DNA of 64,000 nucleotides from Streptomyces endocoffeicus (GTDB taxonomy: Bacteria; Actinomycetota; Actinomycetes; Streptomycetales; Streptomycetaceae). Made by a program: the position numbers and the translations under genes. Of this stretch, positions 61,524 through 64,000 are shown piece by piece (the stretch's first letter is position 1; each line of letters begins with the position of its first letter). The notes beneath the pieces are model-generated. The model ran no database searches. It was not told where the DNA came from and was given only the letters and a program-made list of their open reading frames with translations. The stretch is from NCBI RefSeq assembly GCF_016741935.1, contig NZ_JAERRG010000027.1, positions 1 through 64,000 of the forward strand, written 5' to 3'.

Positions 61524-62963
61524 TCAGGAGGGGAGGGTGAAGTCGACGACGCGGAGGGCGGAGGGTGTGGTGCCGCTGGACTTCCGCTGGTACATGAACG
61601 ACAGCACACCGTCCTGGGCGAGCCGGGTGTCGTCCACGACGACCTCGCCGAAGGCGTTCAGCCCGCTGCCGTCGTAGAGGGTCTTCCAGTCCGTCCAGCC
61701 CGAGGACTTGGACGCGGCCACGATGCGGCCGTACGGCATCACGGCGTAGGCGTTGTCGTAAGCGTCGAAGACGAGGTGGCTGCGTTGGGTGGAGCCGGGG
61801 GCAACCGGGATCTCGGTCTTCTTCCAGGTGCCCGCCGTGTCCTTGAAGACGTGGAAGGTACGACCGTTCTTCGTCCGGTCGGCCACGTAGTCGGTGGTGC
61901 ACTGCCCGAAGCGGCCGGGGACATAGCTGATCAGGGCGTGGGGCGCGCCGGCGGAGTCGGTGGCCTGGCTCTCCTGGTTCATCAGCGAGTGGTCCGGGTT
62001 GAGGGGGTCGACGACCGTTCCGGCGTCGCCGACCGCCACCGTGTCGGAGCCACCGGTGGTGCCGACAACGGCGCCCGCCGCGGTGCGCCAGGTGCGGCCC
62101 CGGTCGGAGCTGTAGACATAGCCGGTGTCGTGGTTGGTGAGACCGCCGCTCGCGCACATCACCGCGTTGCTCTGCTCGCGCCAGGTGTAGAAGGCCTGCA
62201 GCCGGCCGTCGGGCCCGTAGTCGATGCCGTGCAGATACATGTTGCGGGCGGCGCTGGAACCGTGCTCGCTGCTGTAGGTGCCGGTGGCGGAGGACCACTC
62301 GCCGAGGGCCCGCCACGTGGTGCCGTCGTACTCGGCGAGCGCGTTGCGGCCGTTGCCGGAGACGCCGACGCGGTAGCTGAGCTGAAGCCTGCCCTCGGGG
62401 GTGGCGATGAACTGCGGGTAGGTGAACTGGGAGGTGAGCGCGAGGCCGTCGAGGGTGGTCTGGACGGCGCCGAACTGGCCGGTGGCCCAGGGGTGTCCGG
62501 CGGGGTCGTCCACCAGCCCCGCCGCAGACTTCACGTAGAAGAAGCCGCTGCTGTGGGAGTCCATGTTCAGGTGCAGCCGGCCGTCGGTCCGCGAGATCCC
62601 CATGGAGATGACGTTGTGGGAGTCGTCGGCGGTGAGCCGGTGCGGCAGGGTGACGGTCTGCCAGCTCTGCTGGGTGAGGGCGCGGCGCCCGATGACCGCA
62701 CTGCGGTCCGCGGTGTACCAGGCGGCGTACTGATAGCCCTTGTAGGTGAGCAGCCCGTTCTTCTGGAAGGCGTTGTTGTTGACCAGGCCGTCGTACGACA
62801 CGAAGTAGATTGCCTTCGCGTCGAGTTGGGTGTCGGCGGCTTGGTGCACGGCCGGGCCGGGAGCGGCGACGGAACCCGCGCTTGTGCTCGTGTCCGCGCC
62901 CGCGCCCGGGGTTGCGGCGGCGAGCAGGGCGGTGGCCAGGACGGCGATGGCCAGTGGTCTCAT
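61524..62963 (-). CDS. Secreted BNR-repeat propeller protein, possible polysaccharide lyase
   Basis: This 479-aa protein has a signal peptide (LAIAVLATALLAAATPGAGA) and a seven-bladed propeller-like body of the BNR_4 type (YKGYQYAAWYTADRSAVIGRR, SHNVISMGISRTDGRLHLNMD, TYPQFIATPEGRLQLSYRVG). Related propellers include polysaccharide lyases acting on rhamnose/uronate polymers such as ulvan. Nearby L-rhamnose mutarotase and rhamnose-binding genes support a rhamnose-containing substrate. The ATG at 62963 has an AAAGGAA site. Confidence 0.8.
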   Translation of the reverse strand: MRPLAIAVLATALLAAATPGAGADTSTSAGSVAAPGPAVHQAADTQLDAKAIYFVSYDGLVNNNAFQKNGLLTYKGYQYAAWYTADRSAVIGRRALTQQSWQTVTLPHRLTADDSHNVISMGISRTDGRLHLNMDSHSSGFFYVKSAAGLVDDPAGHPWATGQFGAVQTTLDGLALTSQFTYPQFIATPEGRLQLSYRVGVSGNGRNALAEYDGTTWRALGEWSSATGTYSSEHGSSAARNMYLHGIDYGPDGRLQAFYTWREQSNAVMCASGGLTNHDTGYVYSSDRGRTWRTAAGAVVGTTGGSDTVAVGDAGTVVDPLNPDHSLMNQESQATDSAGAPHALISYVPGRFGQCTTDYVADRTKNGRTFHVFKDTAGTWKKTEIPVAPGSTQRSHLVFDAYDNAYAVMPYGRIVAASKSSGWTDWKTLYDGSGLNAFGEVVVDDTRLAQDGVLSFMYQRKSSGTTPSALRVVDFTLPS

Positions 62964-63013
62964 GTCCGTTCCTTTCCTGGTGCGCTTGTGGGGGGGGAGC
63001 GAGTCTCTGTCCC

Positions 63014-63060
63014 CACCCCGCCCCTTCCCGAACCGTGGGCTCCGCCCCTGGACCCCGCGA
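63014..63060. repeat. GC-rich intergenic element, copy 2
   Basis: CCCCGCCCCTTCCC is followed by GGGCTCCGCCCC and GGACCCC, closely like the element at 52716-52800. Confidence 0.65.
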
Positions 63061-63103
63061 ATTCCGGGGGCGTCCCCGGCCCCGGGGCCAGGACGAGGCC
63101 GGA

Positions 63104-63140
63104 GCGCCCCGAAGGGGCGCGGGGAACTGCGCGACCAGCC
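63104..63140. repeat. Streptomyces-type intergenic hairpin element
   Basis: GCGCCCC-GAA-GGGGCGC is followed by GGGGAACTGCGCGACCAGCC. This combination recurs between genes in many Streptomyces genomes. Here it separates the propeller gene from rhaM. Confidence 0.8.
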
Positions 63141-63193
63141 ACGACGGCGCCGCAGATGGCCGACGACGGACCGTGGCACCTTCAGCGGAGCGT

Positions 63194-63514
63194 TTACGCG
63201 AGGTGGAAGACCTCCGTCAGCGGCTGCATAGCCTCGTCCGGCCGCAGGCCGTCGCGCGCCTCGAAGAAGGGCGCCATCTCGGCCTGCCAGCGGGCATTGA
63301 CCTCGGTGGCGGCCATCGCTGCACGGGCCGCCTCGAAGTCCTCGGTCTCCAGATATCCGACGAGCAGCCCGTCCTCGCGCAGGAAGAGCGAGTAGTTGTG
63401 CCAGCCGGTCTCCGAGAGCGCCGCCCGCATCTCGGGCCAGACGGCCGCGTGCCGCTCGCGGTACTCCTCGATCCGGTCCTGGCGGACCTTCAGCAGAAAA
63501 CACACCCGCCGCAT
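63194..63514 (-). CDS. rhaM: L-rhamnose mutarotase
   Basis: This 106-aa ferredoxin-like-fold protein has YRERHAAVWPEM (catalytic His), HNYSLFLREDGLLVGYLE and FEARD near the end, the hallmarks of RhaM/RhaU. It interconverts the anomers of L-rhamnose. It is 15 bp downstream of a rhamnose-binding protein gene on the same strand, so the two are cotranscribed. Confidence 0.95.
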   Translation of the reverse strand: MRRVCFLLKVRQDRIEEYRERHAAVWPEMRAALSETGWHNYSLFLREDGLLVGYLETEDFEAARAAMAATEVNARWQAEMAPFFEARDGLRPDEAMQPLTEVFHLA

Positions 63515-63529
63515 CGCCGACCGCCCGCC

Positions 63530-64000
63530 TCAGAAGTGGTACTTGTCGATGTTGGACTTCTCGAAGACGGTGGGCGGGCCGAGGATGACCTCGCCGTCCT
63601 TGCCGACCGTGTACTCGCCCAGCTTCCCGGCCTTGAACTTCTCCCCCTCGGCCCCGGTGATCTGCCCGGAGGCGAGCGCGGCCGCGGCGTACGAACCGAG
63701 GTAGCCGAGCTTCTTGGGGTCCCAGAGCGCGAACTGCTCGACGGTGCCGTCCTTGACGTACTTGCGCATCTGGTTGGGCGTGCCGAGGCCGTTGAGGACC
63801 ACCTTGCCCTCGTACGAGGAGCCGCTGATGTAGCGGGCGGCCGCGGCGATGCCGACCGTGGTGGGCGCGATGATGCCCTTGAGCTTGGGGTACGCCTTGA
63901 GCAGGCCCTGGGTCTCCTGGAAGGACTTCTGGTCGTCGTCGTCCCCGTACACCGTCTTGACCAGCTTCATGTTCTTGTAGGCGGGCTTGCTCAGCTCGTC
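63530..64000 (-). CDS. rhaS: Rhamnose ABC transporter substrate-binding protein (C-terminal part)
   Basis: The visible 156 residues are the C-terminal half of a periplasmic-binding protein type I (KLVKTVYGDDDDQKSFQE, GIIAPTTVGIAAAARY, VVLNGLGTPNQMRKYVKDG, FALWDPKKLGYLGSY). These match RhaS-type sugar-binding proteins of the CUT2 family. The gene continues past the right edge, so signal peptide and start are not visible. rhaM directly downstream supports rhamnose as ligand. Confidence 0.88.
   Translation of the reverse strand, partial: DELSKPAYKNMKLVKTVYGDDDDQKSFQETQGLLKAYPKLKGIIAPTTVGIAAAARYISGSSYEGKVVLNGLGTPNQMRKYVKDGTVEQFALWDPKKLGYLGSYAAAALASGQITGAEGEKFKAGKLGEYTVGKDGEVILGPPTVFEKSNIDKYHF

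Noticed and set aside
1..64000. tRNA or rRNA genes, insertion sequences, integrases or attachment sites
   Set aside because: I looked for transposase or integrase motifs and cloverleaf-like segments and saw none that I could support.

Overview
The window is chromosomal DNA of a Streptomyces or close relative. It is very GC-rich, has actinobacterial codon use with very few TTA codons, many GTG starts and stop/start (TGA/ATG or TGA/GTG) overlaps, twin-arginine secretion signals, and a copy of a short intergenic hairpin element that is widespread in Streptomyces.

Positions 1-23,156 are one end of a nonribosomal peptide cluster of the glycopeptide type. A large NRPS gene (minus strand, running off the left edge) is preceded by an ABC exporter and an MbtH protein. 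A two-component system, a glycopeptide-type FAD halogenase with an alpha/beta hydrolase, and a complete-looking supply of arylglycines follow: DpgA, DpgB and DpgC for 3,5-dihydroxyphenylglycine; HmaS, Hmo and prephenate dehydrogenase for 4-hydroxyphenylglycine; and the shared aminotransferase HpgT. Both readable adenylation domains carry the code DASTVAAVCK (Tyr/beta-hydroxytyrosine). The first module has an epimerization domain that has lost its catalytic residues. Two perfect StrR-type operators (GTCCAA-N17-TTGGAC) lie in front of mbtH and hpgT. A third lies stranded behind hmo, past a terminator.

Positions 23,188-38,833 are catabolic. First comes a LacI / GH36 alpha-galactosidase-like / ABC sugar-importer operon, divergent from a frameshifted secreted glycosidase-like gene. 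Then comes an RpiR-controlled operon of an amino-acid/amine permease, a glutamine-synthetase-like ligase, an amidohydrolase (together a split FluG), an M20 amidohydrolase and ornithine aminotransferase. This block separates the peptide genes from two regulators that probably belong to them, a StrR-family activator (38,906-39,874) and a LmbU-family regulator (40,404-41,006). StrR, LmbU and the response regulator each contain a TTA codon, so the cluster is probably under bldA control.

Positions 41,220-48,966 hold a second catabolic island: an F420/flavin LLM oxidoreductase, an MHS-type transporter, a TetR regulator, the lower meta-cleavage pathway (2-oxopent-4-enoate hydratase, acylating acetaldehyde dehydrogenase, 4-hydroxy-2-oxovalerate aldolase) and an alpha/beta hydrolase whose catalytic triad is not canonical. 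Two nearly identical palindromes overlapping promoter elements point to a TetR regulon.

Positions 48,989-64,000 contain a PRMT-like methyltransferase, a Tat-exported phosphoesterase with a LamG-like domain, a secreted alpha/beta hydrolase, a small methyltransferase, a flavoprotein monooxygenase, a LacI-controlled sugar MFS transporter with a stress protein, and finally a rhamnose-related group: two tandem LacI paralogues, a secreted BNR propeller protein, L-rhamnose mutarotase and the end of a rhamnose-binding protein.

A trait seen across the window, densest in the peptide cluster, is an unusual number of short tandem duplications at gene ends and gene junctions.
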